Source: Streptomyces sp. NRRL F-525 (GTDB taxonomy: Bacteria > Actinomycetota > Actinomycetes > Streptomycetales > Streptomycetaceae). Taken from it: DNA of 64,000 nt. The position numbers and the translations under genes are program-made. The stretch covers positions 1 to 64,000 of the forward strand of contig NZ_JNXE01000003.1 of the NCBI RefSeq assembly GCF_000716605.1, written 5' to 3'. The stretch's first letter is position 1; each line of letters begins with the position of its first letter. A model generated the notes under the pieces. That model was not told where the DNA came from, searched no databases, and saw only the letters and a program-made list of their open reading frames with translations. Positions 1-8,514 of the stretch are shown here, piece by piece.

Positions 1-57
1 GTGCAGGGGGTGTGGTGGGTGCAGGGGGTGTGGTGGGTGCAGGGGGTGTGGTGGGTG
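1..57. repeat. 18-bp tandem repeat at window edge
   Basis: Three perfect copies of an 18-base unit (GTGCAGGGGGTGTGGTGG) occupy bases 1-54 and a partial fourth unit begins at 55. The array starts at the window edge, so its true length is unknown. It is extremely G/T-biased on the plus strand. Nothing in it looks like a gene end or an insertion-sequence end. Confidence 0.9.
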
Positions 58-374
58 CGAGGAAACGGGGATGCGGGGGTTGCTCCGGCGCCCGAGCAAC
101 GTATCAGCGCAGGGCGGAAGATGAGGATGTAGCGCGCTATAGGGGACATGAGCGCCGGGTGTAGCGGAGAATGCCGCCGCCGGCGTTGGCCCGGTCCAAC
201 GAGCTTCGTCAGCTGCCCGGCCCTGAACCACGGAACCCGGAAGGGGGCGAACCCGGGCGGCGCCGCGCCAAAGCTCCAACAGCCGTTCCCCTCACACCCG
301 ACGCGCGCCCACGCGAAAGGACTGCGCGCCGTCGCGAAAGACGGCGACCGTGTCCCCTTGGAAGAGTCGGTTCC
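58..374. other. noncoding stretch before the first gene
   Basis: About 300 bases without a convincing gene; the reading frames that cross it have no ribosome site or recognisable protein. It holds one near-copy of the window-wide palindrome, TTGGCCCGGTCCAA at 186-199, which has one mismatch to TTGGANCGNTCCAA. Confidence 0.5.
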
Positions 375-1114
375 ATGACATCGGAACGGGTGAAGAACGT
401 CGTACTCGTCCACGGCGGGTTCGTGGACGGCTCCGGATGGCGGGAAGTGCACCGGCTGCTGACGGACGACGGGTTCCGGGTGAGCGTCGTGCAGAATCCG
501 GCCCTGTCCCTCGCGGGCGATGTCGCCCTGACCGAGCGGGTGTTGGACGCGCTGGACGGGCCCGCGATCCTGGTCGGGCACTCCTACGGCGGGGCCGTCA
601 TCACCGAGGCCGGCAATCACGACCGGGTCGCCGGGCTCGTATACATCGCGGCGTTCGTGCCCGACAAGGGTGAGTCCGTCAGCACGCTGATCGCCGAGCC
701 CGAGCTGGGGGCGCCGGTGCCGGTGCCGGTGCCGGTGCCGGTGCCGGTGCCGGTGCCGCCGATCCTGCCGCCGGTCGACGGGTTCCTGTTCTTGGACCGG
801 GCCAAGTTCCACACGTCCTCGCTGCCGACGTCCCGGTCGCCGAGGCCGAGTCCATGGCCGACGCGCAGGTGCCGTGGGGGCTCGACGCGCTCCGCGGCGC
901 GATCGGCGAACCGGCCTGGCGGCACAAGCCGAGCTGGTATCTGGTGGCGACCGACGACCGGATGATCCCGCCTCCCGCGCAGCGGGCCATGGCCCGGCGG
1001 GCCGGCTGCACGGTCACCGGCACCGACGCCGGCCACTCCGTCTACGTGTCGCGGCCGGACGCCGTGGCCGACCTCGTCCGGCAGGCCGCGGCCGACGCCG
1101 TCGACGCCGCCTGA
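375..1114 (+). pseudogene. Alpha/beta hydrolase, frameshifted
   Basis: The first frame starts at ATG 375 and reads MTSERVKNVVLVHGGFVDGSGW..., with the nucleophile elbow GHSYGG and the line PPVDGFLFLDRAKF, very like the intact paralogue at 8515-9204 on the other strand. After about position 815 the matching sequence continues in another frame (ADVPVAEAESMADAQVPWGLDAL... to the stop at 1114). Aligning the two copies places a one-base deletion around 812-820. If real, the break separates the nucleophile half from the catalytic-His half (GTDAGHSVYV). Just upstream, the codons encode seven Pro-Val pairs (CCGGTG repeated at 714-755) that are absent from the paralogue. It could be a sequencing error, since the downstream frame looks well preserved. 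Confidence 0.8.
714..755 (+). repeat. CCGGTG hexanucleotide microsatellite
   Basis: Seven uninterrupted copies of CCGGTG within the hydrolase, encoding (Pro-Val)7. The paralogue at 8.5 kb has only Ala-Pro-Val-Pro-Pro at this place, so the array is a local slippage expansion. Its length may vary between isolates. Confidence 0.85.
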
Positions 1115-1220
1115 CACCCGCCGCACCTCACCTCCACTCCCCCGCACGTACCGCAACTCCCCACCCCTGGCCGCCCGTTCAAAAAGGCACGCGCCGCCGG
1201 GCACGCACCGAAGGATCACC

Positions 1221-2213
1221 ATGACCAGCCCTCAAGTCCCCCAAGTACCCCAAGTCCAGACCGTCCGCGGTCCCGTCCCCGTCACCGGCCTCGGCACCGT
1301 CCTGATGCACGAACACGTCTTCGTCGTGAGCGAAGAACTCCGGCAGAGCCTCCCGGAGACCTGGGACGAGCAGGAACGCGTCGCCGACGCCGTCTCCCGG
1401 CTGAAGGCCCTCGCCGCGACCGGTGTCTCCACGCTCGTCGACCCGACCGTCATCGGACTCGGCCGCAATGTCGCCCGCGTGGCCCTGGTGAACGAGCAGG
1501 TGGACCTCAACATCGTTGCGGCGACCGGCATTTACACCCTCGCCGACATCCCGGACTTCTACCGCTACCACGGCCCGGGCACCCTGCTCGGCGGCCCCGA
1601 GGGCATGACCGACCTGTTCGTCCGTGAACTCACCGAGGGCATCGCGGACACCGGCATCCGGGCCGCGTTCCTGAAGTGCGCGATCGAGGACCAGCTCACC
1701 CCGGGCGTGGAACGGGTGATGCGTGCGGTGGCCCAGGCCCATCTGCGCACCGGCGCCCCGATCACTGTGCACACAAGTGCCGCCGCCCGTACGGGACTTG
1801 TCACGCAGGACATCCTGCGCAGCGAGGGCGTGGACCTCGGGGCCGTCGTCATCGGGCACAGCGGTGACACCGCCGACCTGGACTATCTGCACCAGCTCAT
1901 CGACAACGGCTCGTACGTCGGCATGGACCGCTTCGGTCTCGACGTCCTGCTGCCCGAGGACCAGCGGGTGGCGACCGTCGCGGCCCTGGCGCGCGAGGGG
2001 TTCGCCGAGCGGATGGTCCTGTCGCACGACGCGTCCTGCCACATCGACTGGTTCCCGCCGGGCGTACGGGAGCAGATCGCGCCCAACTGGCACCACACCC
2101 ACCTCCACGACGAGGTGCTCCCGGTCCTGCGCGCCGCCGGTGTCACCGAGGCCCAGCTCACCACCATGCTGGTCGACAACCCGCGCCGGTACTTCACCCC
2201 GGCCAACTCCTAG
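1221..2213 (+). CDS. Phosphotriesterase-family metallohydrolase
   Basis: A 330-residue TIM-barrel amidohydrolase of the phosphotriesterase/PTE-like lactonase family. All expected ligands of the binuclear metal centre are visible: His30 and His32 in MHEH, the bridging Lys152 in FLKCA, His184 in ITVHTS, His213 in IGHSGD and Asp270 in SHDASCH. Natural substrates in this family are usually lactones or related esters; the substrate here is unknown. The ATG at 1221 is preceded by AAGGA. The N-terminus has an odd Pro-Gln-Val repeat at residues 4-12. It is cytoplasmic (no signal peptide) and converges on an AraC regulator with a 29-base triplicated sequence across both stop codons. Confidence 0.85.
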   Translation: MTSPQVPQVPQVQTVRGPVPVTGLGTVLMHEHVFVVSEELRQSLPETWDEQERVADAVSRLKALAATGVSTLVDPTVIGLGRNVARVALVNEQVDLNIVAATGIYTLADIPDFYRYHGPGTLLGGPEGMTDLFVRELTEGIADTGIRAAFLKCAIEDQLTPGVERVMRAVAQAHLRTGAPITVHTSAAARTGLVTQDILRSEGVDLGAVVIGHSGDTADLDYLHQLIDNGSYVGMDRFGLDVLLPEDQRVATVAALAREGFAERMVLSHDASCHIDWFPPGVREQIAPNWHHTHLHDEVLPVLRAAGVTEAQLTTMLVDNPRRYFTPANS

Positions 2214-2287
2214 CCATCACGGCTCACTTGGCCAACTCCTGGTCGTTGCGGACCACTTGGCCAACGCCTAGCCGTTGCGCCTCGCTT
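2201..2287. repeat. 29-bp degenerate triplicate at convergent gene ends
   Basis: Three adjacent 29-base units begin at 2201, 2230 and 2259, each starting GGCCAAC and ending in a CT-rich tail (CACTT, CACTT, CGCTT). The first contains the stop codon of the phosphotriesterase-like gene and the third the stop codon and final codons of the AraC gene. The similarity suggests tandem duplication of the intergenic sequence. Confidence 0.7.
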
Positions 2288-3197
2288 CGCGCGGAGTCAG
2301 CCCGAACTCCGCGCGGAACGCGGTGGCGAAGGAGGCGTGGCTGCCGAAGCCGCTGGCATGCGCGATCTCCGCGATCGAGTACGTCGTCCAACTCGCGCTC
2401 CCCAGACGCGCACGCGCCACGTTCAGCCGTTCGCGGCGGATCAGGTCGCGGGAGGTGGTGCCCGCGGCCTGCAGCACCTGCTGGACATAGCGCGCGGACC
2501 AGCCGAGCGCCCGCGCGATACCGACGACGTCCAGGTCACGGTCGCAGGCGTGCTCGCGGACGTAGCGCCGGATCGCGGCCTCGACGCTCGCCCGCTGTCC
2601 GGTGGGCGCCGAGTCGACGCCGCCCTCCGCGGCGAGGCACACCAGGTCGAGGAGCCGGTCGCAGGCGATGTCGAAGGTCGTCTCGGAGAGGTGCTCGCGC
2701 TCCTCGTGCAGGGTGGTCGTCAACTGCCGTACGACACGGCCGAGTCCGCGCTCGCCGCCGAGAAGGTGCGGTCCGCCGGCGGCGAGCGCGCTGCGCGCGG
2801 CGAGGTGTTGCCCGGACACGATCAGGGAGATGCTGCGCAGGTCGGCGCCGTGCGCGAAGGTCAGGGGCCGGTCGATGTCGCACAGCGCCATGACGCCGGG
2901 CCCGATCTCGCCGGAGGCCGCGCCCTGTTCGACCCAGGCCGATCCGGAGAGCGGGACGAGGAGTTCGTACGTGCCGCGGGGATCGGTGCGGATGTGCCGG
3001 TTGTCCCGGTCCACGACTTCCTCGCCGTCGGAGCACAGGGCGAGACTGTAGGTCTTCGACCGCTGCCACTCCAGGTGCCCGGTCCACGGGGCGCGGCGGT
3101 CCGGCACCTTGATCCGGCTCGCGCCGTGGAGGCCGGTGAAGACCTCGTCCCAGGCACTCGCGGAGGAGACGGTCAGAGCTTGGCTCCAGGAAGGCAC
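2268..3197 (-). CDS. AraC-family transcriptional regulator
   Basis: A 309-residue regulator. The N-terminal ~190 residues look like an AraC-type ligand-binding domain (LLVPLSGSAWVEQ, MALCDIDRPLTF). The C-terminal ~100 residues hold the double helix-turn-helix: DLDVVGIARALGWSARYVQQVLQAAG, then SIAEIAHASGFGSHASFATAFRAEFGLTPREARR, a clear AraC/XylS signature. It converges on the phosphotriesterase-like gene and is divergent from the amidohydrolase at 3357 across a 159-base gap, so it may control the latter. The inducer is unknown. Confidence 0.88.
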   Translation of the reverse strand: MPSWSQALTVSSASAWDEVFTGLHGASRIKVPDRRAPWTGHLEWQRSKTYSLALCSDGEEVVDRDNRHIRTDPRGTYELLVPLSGSAWVEQGAASGEIGPGVMALCDIDRPLTFAHGADLRSISLIVSGQHLAARSALAAGGPHLLGGERGLGRVVRQLTTTLHEEREHLSETTFDIACDRLLDLVCLAAEGGVDSAPTGQRASVEAAIRRYVREHACDRDLDVVGIARALGWSARYVQQVLQAAGTTSRDLIRRERLNVARARLGSASWTTYSIAEIAHASGFGSHASFATAFRAEFGLTPREARRNG

Positions 3198-3295
3198 AGT
3201 TCATCCTATCCACCCGAAACCGGCGATGCTCATGACAGCGGAGCGGCCCGTTTTCCTACTCCTGTGATCGAGTTCACGCCCCCGGGATCGAACTT

Positions 3296-3307
3296 TTGGA
3301 CCGGTCC
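3296..3307. promoter_or_regulatory. TTGGACCGGTCC palindrome upstream of amidohydrolase
   Basis: An exact core copy of the window-wide palindrome TTGGANCGNTCCAA, 50 bases upstream of the amidohydrolase start, in the gap shared with the divergent AraC gene. The sequence itself is certain; a role as an operator is inference. Confidence 0.55.
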
Positions 3308-3356
3308 CGCATCTTGTTCTCGTTGACAGCACTCCCTCCGGAAGCGAGCTCCCCCC

Positions 3357-4673
3357 ATGTCCGTGCCTCGTCGCTTTCTCGCCCCCGTGGTCCTGCCGGC
3401 CGACCCGTCCTGCTCGGTCCTGCGCGACGCCGTCGTCGACGTCGGCGCGGACGGCCACATCACCCACTGCGGACCGGCCGCGACCGCTCCCCCGCTTCCG
3501 GCCGGCGTCCCCCTCACCTCGCTGTCCGGCATCCTCGCCCCCGGCCTGGTCAACACCCACGCGCACTCCCCGATGACCCTCCTGCGCGGACTCGGCGGCG
3601 ACCTCCCGCTGGCGTCCTGGCTCCAGGACGCCGTCTGGCCCGCCGAGGCCCGCATGCGCCCCCGCGACGCCCACGCGGGCATGCTGCTCGGCTGCGTCGA
3701 GATGCTGCGCCACGGCGTGACGACCAGCGCCGAGATGTACGCGCACGCCGAGCAGGTGGCCGACGCGGCACTCGAAGCCGGGAGCCGGGTCCTGATCGCG
3801 CCCGCCTACTTCGACCGGCCCGGCGACGACTGGCACACGGACCTCGCGGCCATCGGCAAGTGGATCGACACGGACGGTCTGCGCTTCGGGCCCGGTGAGC
3901 GCGTCGAGCTCTGCTACGGACCGCACTCCGCCTACACCCTGCCGCCGGAGGCCCTGCGCGCCACGGCGGAGGAGGCGGCACAGCGCGGCGCCCTGGTGCA
4001 CATCCACGTGGCGGAGACCCTCGCCGAGGACGTCGTCCAGCGGGAGTCGCACGGTTCGGTGCCTCAACTGCTCCAGGAGACCGGGCTGTTGGACGGGCGG
4101 CTGCTCGCGGCCCACGCCGTGCATCTCTCCGCCGACGACATCCGGCTGCTCGCCCAGGCGGGTGCCGGTGTCGCGCACTGCCCGGGCTCGAACGCCAAAC
4201 TCGCCTCCGGTACGGCCGACCTGCACGCCCTGCGCGCCGCGTCCGTCGCCGTCGGCCTCGGCACCGACGGGCCCGCGAGCAACGACGACCTCGACCTGTT
4301 CGAGGAGGCCCGCCTCGCGATGATGTTCTGCCGTCTCGCCACGGCCGACGCCATGGCCCTCACCGCCGCGGACGCCTTCCTCATGGCGACCTCGGCCGGT
4401 GCCGCGGCCCTGGGCCGGACCGACATCGGCGCCCTCCGGCCGGGAAACTGGGCGGACATGATCCACCTCTCCGTGGACGGGCCGTACTTCGCCGCGGGCC
4501 TCGACGTGGAGGACGGCCGGCTGCTCGCCAACCTGATGTGGGCGGCCGGTTCCCGAGCGGTCCAGGACGTGTGGGTCGCGGGCGAGCCCGTCGTCGTGGA
4601 CGGCGAGACGGTGAAGGTGGACCGTGTCGCCGCCCAGCACGCGGCCGCGGAGGCGGCCGCACGCATCGCCTGA
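3357..4673 (+). CDS. Amidohydrolase, MTA/SAH deaminase type
   Basis: A 438-residue metal-dependent deaminase of the MtaD/TrzN/AtzA group, which hydrolyses the amino group of adenosine-type or triazine substrates; S-adenosylhomocysteine, methylthioadenosine or a related purine nucleoside would be the best guess. Seen in sequence: His68 and His70 in NTHAHS, His217 in HIHVAE, His253 in AAHAVHL, and Asp304 in GLGTDGPASNDDLDLF. No signal peptide, so it is cytoplasmic. It starts at ATG 3357, divergent from the AraC gene. Given the methyl-transfer genes later in the window a SAM-cycle role is tempting, but they are 40 kb away. Confidence 0.85.
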   Translation: MSVPRRFLAPVVLPADPSCSVLRDAVVDVGADGHITHCGPAATAPPLPAGVPLTSLSGILAPGLVNTHAHSPMTLLRGLGGDLPLASWLQDAVWPAEARMRPRDAHAGMLLGCVEMLRHGVTTSAEMYAHAEQVADAALEAGSRVLIAPAYFDRPGDDWHTDLAAIGKWIDTDGLRFGPGERVELCYGPHSAYTLPPEALRATAEEAAQRGALVHIHVAETLAEDVVQRESHGSVPQLLQETGLLDGRLLAAHAVHLSADDIRLLAQAGAGVAHCPGSNAKLASGTADLHALRAASVAVGLGTDGPASNDDLDLFEEARLAMMFCRLATADAMALTAADAFLMATSAGAAALGRTDIGALRPGNWADMIHLSVDGPYFAAGLDVEDGRLLANLMWAAGSRAVQDVWVAGEPVVVDGETVKVDRVAAQHAAAEAAARIA

Positions 4674-4690
4674 TCCGACCTCAGGCGCGT

Positions 4691-4702
4691 TTGGACCGTT
4701 CC
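4691..4702. promoter_or_regulatory. TTGGACCGTTCC palindrome upstream of LAL regulator
   Basis: A second intergenic core copy of TTGGANCGNTCCAA, just after the amidohydrolase stop and 50 bases before the LuxR/LAL start, the same distance as the copy upstream of the amidohydrolase. That equal spacing is worth noting, but a regulatory role is unproven. Confidence 0.5.
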
Positions 4703-4740
4703 TGTTCCCGCTCGACCGCTCGACCCCTACGGGAGGCGTC

Positions 4741-7539
4741 ATGGCATCGGCAGCCCTCACCCCGCCGGCCCTCATCGGACGATCGGCCGAACTGGCCGTC
4801 CTCGACGGGCACTTCGATGCCTCCCGTGTGCGGGGAGCCGCGCTGATGCTGACCGGGGAGCCCGGGGTGGGCAAGACCGCCCTGCTGGAGGCCGCGGCAC
4901 CGCGCGCGTCCGGGGCGGGCTTCCGGGTGCTGCGGATCTCCGGCTGTCCGTTCCAACGGGGCCTCGGTTTCTCGGCGTTGAACCAGCTGCTGCAACCGCT
5001 CGCCGAGGGGATTCCCGCGTTGCCCGCCCGGCAGGCGGAGACCCTCCAGGCGGTCCGCGGGCTCTCCGACGAGCCGCCGACCGAGCTGCTCGCCATCGCG
5101 AACGCCGTACAGGCCCTGTTGGAACGGTCCACCGCCGAGACCGGCCCGATCGCCCTGATCGTCGACGACGTGGCGTGGGTGGACCGGCCCAGCGCCACCG
5201 TCCTGGGCACCCTCGCCCGCGCCCTGCACACCGGACCGATGGCCCTGCTCGGCGCCTCCCGGACCGGCGACGAGTCCTTCCTCAGCAACATCGGGATACC
5301 CGAGTACGAGGTCCGGCCGCTGGACGACGTCTCGGCGAACGCGCTGGTGGCCGAGCGGTTCCCCGCGATGACGCCCAGAGTCAGACGGCGGCTGGTCGCG
5401 GAGGCCCGGGGCAACCCCCTCGCCCTGCTCGAACTGCCCGTCCCGCTCAACGACTTGCAGCAGCGGGAGCGCGGAACCCTGCCAGCCGTACTGCCGTTGA
5501 CCGAGCGTCTGAAGGGCATCTTCTCCACCCGGGTCGCCGCGCTCCCGGCCGCGACACGGAAGCTACTGCTGCTCGCCGTGCTGGACGGTTCGGGTGAACT
5601 GCACATCCTCCAGCGGGCGTCGGGCGGACCGGACGGTCTCGCCGGGCTGTCCCCGGCCGAGCGCGCCGGCCTCGTCCAGGTCGACGGTGTCACCGGCAGG
5701 CTGGAGTTCCGGCATCCGCTGACCCGTTCTGCGGTGCTGGACCTGTCGACCAGCGAGGAGCGCCGGTCGGCCCAACTGGCCCTGGCCGCCCAGCTTCCCG
5801 AGGGTTCCGAGCACCGGGCCCGGCACCTCGCCGACGCGGCCGTGGGCCCCGACGACCGGGTCGCCGCCCTGCTGCACGAGGTGGCGTACGGCACCCTGCG
5901 CCGCGGTGACGCGGTCGGCGCCATCACCACCCTGCTGCGCGCCTCGGAGTTGAGCGCCACCGGCACCGACAAGGCCCGCCGACTGGCGGAGGCGGCCTGC
6001 CTCGGCGCCAACATCACCGGCGATCTGCGCAACGTCCGCGCGCTGCTGGCCAACGCCGACCACGCCGACCCGTCCGGCGTCGACTCCCTCGCCGCCGCCA
6101 CCGCAGCCGCCAGTCACCTCCTCAACGGCGAGGGCGACGTGGACACCGCCCACCGGCTGCTCATCGGCGCCATCGAGGCCCATACCTGGCCCGACGACAC
6201 GGAGATGGTGGAGGACATCTTCCGCGAGGCCCTCAACACCCTTCTCATGGTGTGCTTCTACGGCGGCCGACCCGAACTGTGGCACTCCTTCGAGGACGTC
6301 GTGAAGCGCCGGCGCCCGCCCACGTCGGGCCGTCTGCTGCCGGTGATCCTGGGCACCTTCGGCGATCCGGCGTACGGCGCGCTGCCTTTCCTCGACCGGC
6401 TCGACCACCTCGTCTCCGGAGTGCACCAACAGCCCGATCCTGTACGGGTCTTCGGCATCGCGCTCTCCTCCTCCTACATCGACCGCCTCCCGGGCTGCCG
6501 GGGCGCGCTGCGCCGGATCATCGACGACGGCCGCGACGGCGGGGCCGTGGCCCTGGCGATCCAGGCGCAGTTCCTGCTGGGCAACGACGCCTACGCGGGC
6601 GGCCAGTGGGACGACCTGCTGGAGATCACCGAAGAAGGCCTCGCCTGGTGCGCGACGTACGACTACCGGCTCACCGCCTCAACAGGCCACTTCCAGCGGG
6701 GACTTGTGGCCGCCGCGCGCGGCGACGGCGGCACCGCCCGCGAGACCGCGGACCGGCTCGTCTCCTGGGGCAACCCGCGCGGACTGGGCGCGCTGCGGAT
6801 CTACGCCTCGCACATCCGGGCCCTGTCGGCGCTCGGCGGCGCGGACTTCGACACCGCCCACCGCCTGCTGCGCGCCCTGGTCACCCCCGGCGAGGTGCCG
6901 CGGTTCATGCCGCACGCGCTGTGGCTCCTGCTGGACTTCACCGAGGCCGCCGTGCACACCGACCACCACGAGGAGGCGGCCGCGCACATCGCGGCGGTCC
7001 GCAGGACCGACATCCCTTTGATCTCACCCCGGTTGGCCATGCTGACGGACGCCGCCGAGGCGATGGCTGACCCGGACGTCATCGACCACGACCTGTTCGA
7101 GGCGGCCATCGCCACGCCCGGTGCCGAGCGCTGGCCGTTCGACTGGGCGCGGATCTGCCTGGCCTACGGCGAGCGGCTGCGCCGCGCCAAGGCGGGCGGC
7201 GCGGCCCGGGTCCACCTGGACGCGGCGCTCGGTACGTTCGAGCGGCTCGGCGCCGCCCCGTGGAGTGCGCGGGCGGCCAACGAGCTGCGGGCGAGCGGGA
7301 TTCCGGTCAGGCCGCTCCAGCTCGTCGAGTCCGACGGCCGGGACCGGCACGCGCTGCTGACCCCGCAGGAGCGGGTGGCGGCCCAACTGGCCGCCACCGG
7401 GCTGACGAACAAGCAGATCGCCGCGCGGCTCTTCCTGTCGCCGCGCACGGTGGCGGCCCATCTCCGCAGTGTCTTCCGGAAGTTGAACGTCACCTCGCGG
7501 GGCGGCCTGCGCGACGCGCTGACCGGCCCCATGCCGTGA
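4741..7539 (+). CDS. LAL-type LuxR-family ATP-binding regulator
   Basis: A 932-residue large ATP-binding regulator of the LuxR family. Walker A is GEPGVGKT at residues 39-46, and a Walker B-like strand (PIALIVDDVAWVD) lies near residues 136-148. A long helical, TPR-like middle follows, and the C-terminal ~60 residues form a LuxR helix-turn-helix (LTPQERVAAQLAATGLTNKQIAARLFLSPRTVAAHLRSVFRKL). The start at 4741 is chosen because GGGAGG lies just upstream and the P-loop is then at the usual distance; the open frame extends upstream into the preceding gene. LALs commonly activate pathway genes, but the target here is unknown. It converges on the GNAT gene. One palindrome copy (5119-5130) lies inside and uses the uncommon Leu codon TTG. 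Confidence 0.88.
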   Translation: MASAALTPPALIGRSAELAVLDGHFDASRVRGAALMLTGEPGVGKTALLEAAAPRASGAGFRVLRISGCPFQRGLGFSALNQLLQPLAEGIPALPARQAETLQAVRGLSDEPPTELLAIANAVQALLERSTAETGPIALIVDDVAWVDRPSATVLGTLARALHTGPMALLGASRTGDESFLSNIGIPEYEVRPLDDVSANALVAERFPAMTPRVRRRLVAEARGNPLALLELPVPLNDLQQRERGTLPAVLPLTERLKGIFSTRVAALPAATRKLLLLAVLDGSGELHILQRASGGPDGLAGLSPAERAGLVQVDGVTGRLEFRHPLTRSAVLDLSTSEERRSAQLALAAQLPEGSEHRARHLADAAVGPDDRVAALLHEVAYGTLRRGDAVGAITTLLRASELSATGTDKARRLAEAACLGANITGDLRNVRALLANADHADPSGVDSLAAATAAASHLLNGEGDVDTAHRLLIGAIEAHTWPDDTEMVEDIFREALNTLLMVCFYGGRPELWHSFEDVVKRRRPPTSGRLLPVILGTFGDPAYGALPFLDRLDHLVSGVHQQPDPVRVFGIALSSSYIDRLPGCRGALRRIIDDGRDGGAVALAIQAQFLLGNDAYAGGQWDDLLEITEEGLAWCATYDYRLTASTGHFQRGLVAAARGDGGTARETADRLVSWGNPRGLGALRIYASHIRALSALGGADFDTAHRLLRALVTPGEVPRFMPHALWLLLDFTEAAVHTDHHEEAAAHIAAVRRTDIPLISPRLAMLTDAAEAMADPDVIDHDLFEAAIATPGAERWPFDWARICLAYGERLRRAKAGGAARVHLDAALGTFERLGAAPWSARAANELRASGIPVRPLQLVESDGRDRHALLTPQERVAAQLAATGLTNKQIAARLFLSPRTVAAHLRSVFRKLNVTSRGGLRDALTGPMP

Positions 7540-7549
7540 CGTCTCCCGC

Positions 7550-8401
7550 TCAGGCCGCCTCGGGTTCCAACTGCCAGGTCCAGTTGGGGCGTTCGTAGGC
7601 CACCTCGAAGCCGAGGCGGAGCATGTTGTGCAGGGAGCTGTTGTGGGTGCCGGGCTGCTCGGCGCCGGTCTCGGCGACGAGGACACGGCACCCCAACTCC
7701 CGTGCCGTGCGCGCCCGGGCGGCGAGCAGGGCGGTCTGTCCACCACGTCCCCGCGCGTGGGGCAGTACGGCGCCGGCGAACATCTGCGCCGTGTCACCGC
7801 GGACGAGCATGGTGCCGGTGCCGACCAACTCGCCCTCCAGCCAGGCGCCGTAGGGATGCCAGCCCGGCCGGGACACGGTCGCGGCGCCCATCTCGGCGTA
7901 GTGCTCGACCGGTGTTCCGAAGGCCTTCATCATCACCGTGCCCCATTCCAGGGCGTGTTGGGCCTCCAGCGGGGTGACGCTGATGCCGTCGGGCGGTACG
8001 TCCAGGGCGTCGGCGCGCGCTACGGCTTCCTCGGTCGTGCCGACGAGCTTCGCCCAGGACGAGGACTGGACGATGCCTTCCCGCGCACAGATCTCCGGCC
8101 AGTCCTCGGGCAGGTAGGCGGGCGCTATCTGGAAGGCGGCCTGCGGGGTGCCCGCCGCGCGGTAGAAGTCGCAGACCTCCTCGACGAGTTGGGCGGTGAC
8201 GGGCGCGGTGACACCGAAGCCGAGGGCCTTGCTCCAGAAGCGGGTGATGTCGTTGCGCATGGACAGCACGACACCGCCGCCGATCCTGGTGGCGGTCATG
8301 CCCAGCGCGGTGCGGACGGGCTCGGGGGTCTCCGTCTGGAATCGGTAGAGGGCCTCGGCCTCGGACTGTTCGGCGACGGACGGCTGGACGACGGTCGTCA
8401 T
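7550..8401 (-). CDS. GNAT-family N-acetyltransferase
   Basis: A 283-residue protein whose C-terminal half fits a GNAT fold: GELVGTGTMLV, then MFAGAVLPHARGRGGQTALLAARARTARELG (the acetyl-CoA pyrophosphate loop, RGRGGQ), and a final LGFEVAYERPNWTW strand. The N-terminal ~120 residues are less typical. Substrate unknown. ATG 8401 has GAGGGA upstream. It lies at the 3' end of a same-strand run (ECF sigma, two hydrolases, GNAT), but a strong hairpin at 8455-8478 separates it from the hydrolase before it. Confidence 0.8.
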   Translation of the reverse strand: MTTVVQPSVAEQSEAEALYRFQTETPEPVRTALGMTATRIGGGVVLSMRNDITRFWSKALGFGVTAPVTAQLVEEVCDFYRAAGTPQAAFQIAPAYLPEDWPEICAREGIVQSSSWAKLVGTTEEAVARADALDVPPDGISVTPLEAQHALEWGTVMMKAFGTPVEHYAEMGAATVSRPGWHPYGAWLEGELVGTGTMLVRGDTAQMFAGAVLPHARGRGGQTALLAARARTARELGCRVLVAETGAEQPGTHNSSLHNMLRLGFEVAYERPNWTWQLEPEAA

Positions 8402-8454
8402 GGATCTGTTTCCCTCTCGGGTTGTCCCGGCTTCCCTCGGGAAGTCACGCGGAC

Positions 8455-8478
8455 AGCCCGCCTGTGAACAGGCGGGCT
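8455..8478 (-). terminator. Intrinsic-type hairpin after hydrolase gene
   Basis: A perfect 10-base stem, AGCCCGCCTG / CAGGCGGGCT, with a TGAA loop, about 35 bases past the hydrolase stop at 8515 in the minus direction. No U-tract follows, as is usual in Streptomyces. Confidence 0.75.
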
Positions 8479-8514
8479 GAAGCGGGGAGTTGACATGCGG
8501 TCAGAGGTCGGTGG

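Noticed and set aside
1..57. CRISPR array or telomere-like repeat
   Set aside because: The units are directly adjacent with no spacers, and 18 bases is too short for CRISPR repeats; nothing else resembles a telomere.
3201..6101. 966-residue minus-strand frame over the amidohydrolase and LAL genes
   Set aside because: Composition is Arg/Ala/Ser/Gly-rich without domains, and both plus-strand genes have strong motifs, ribosome sites and correct third-position bias.
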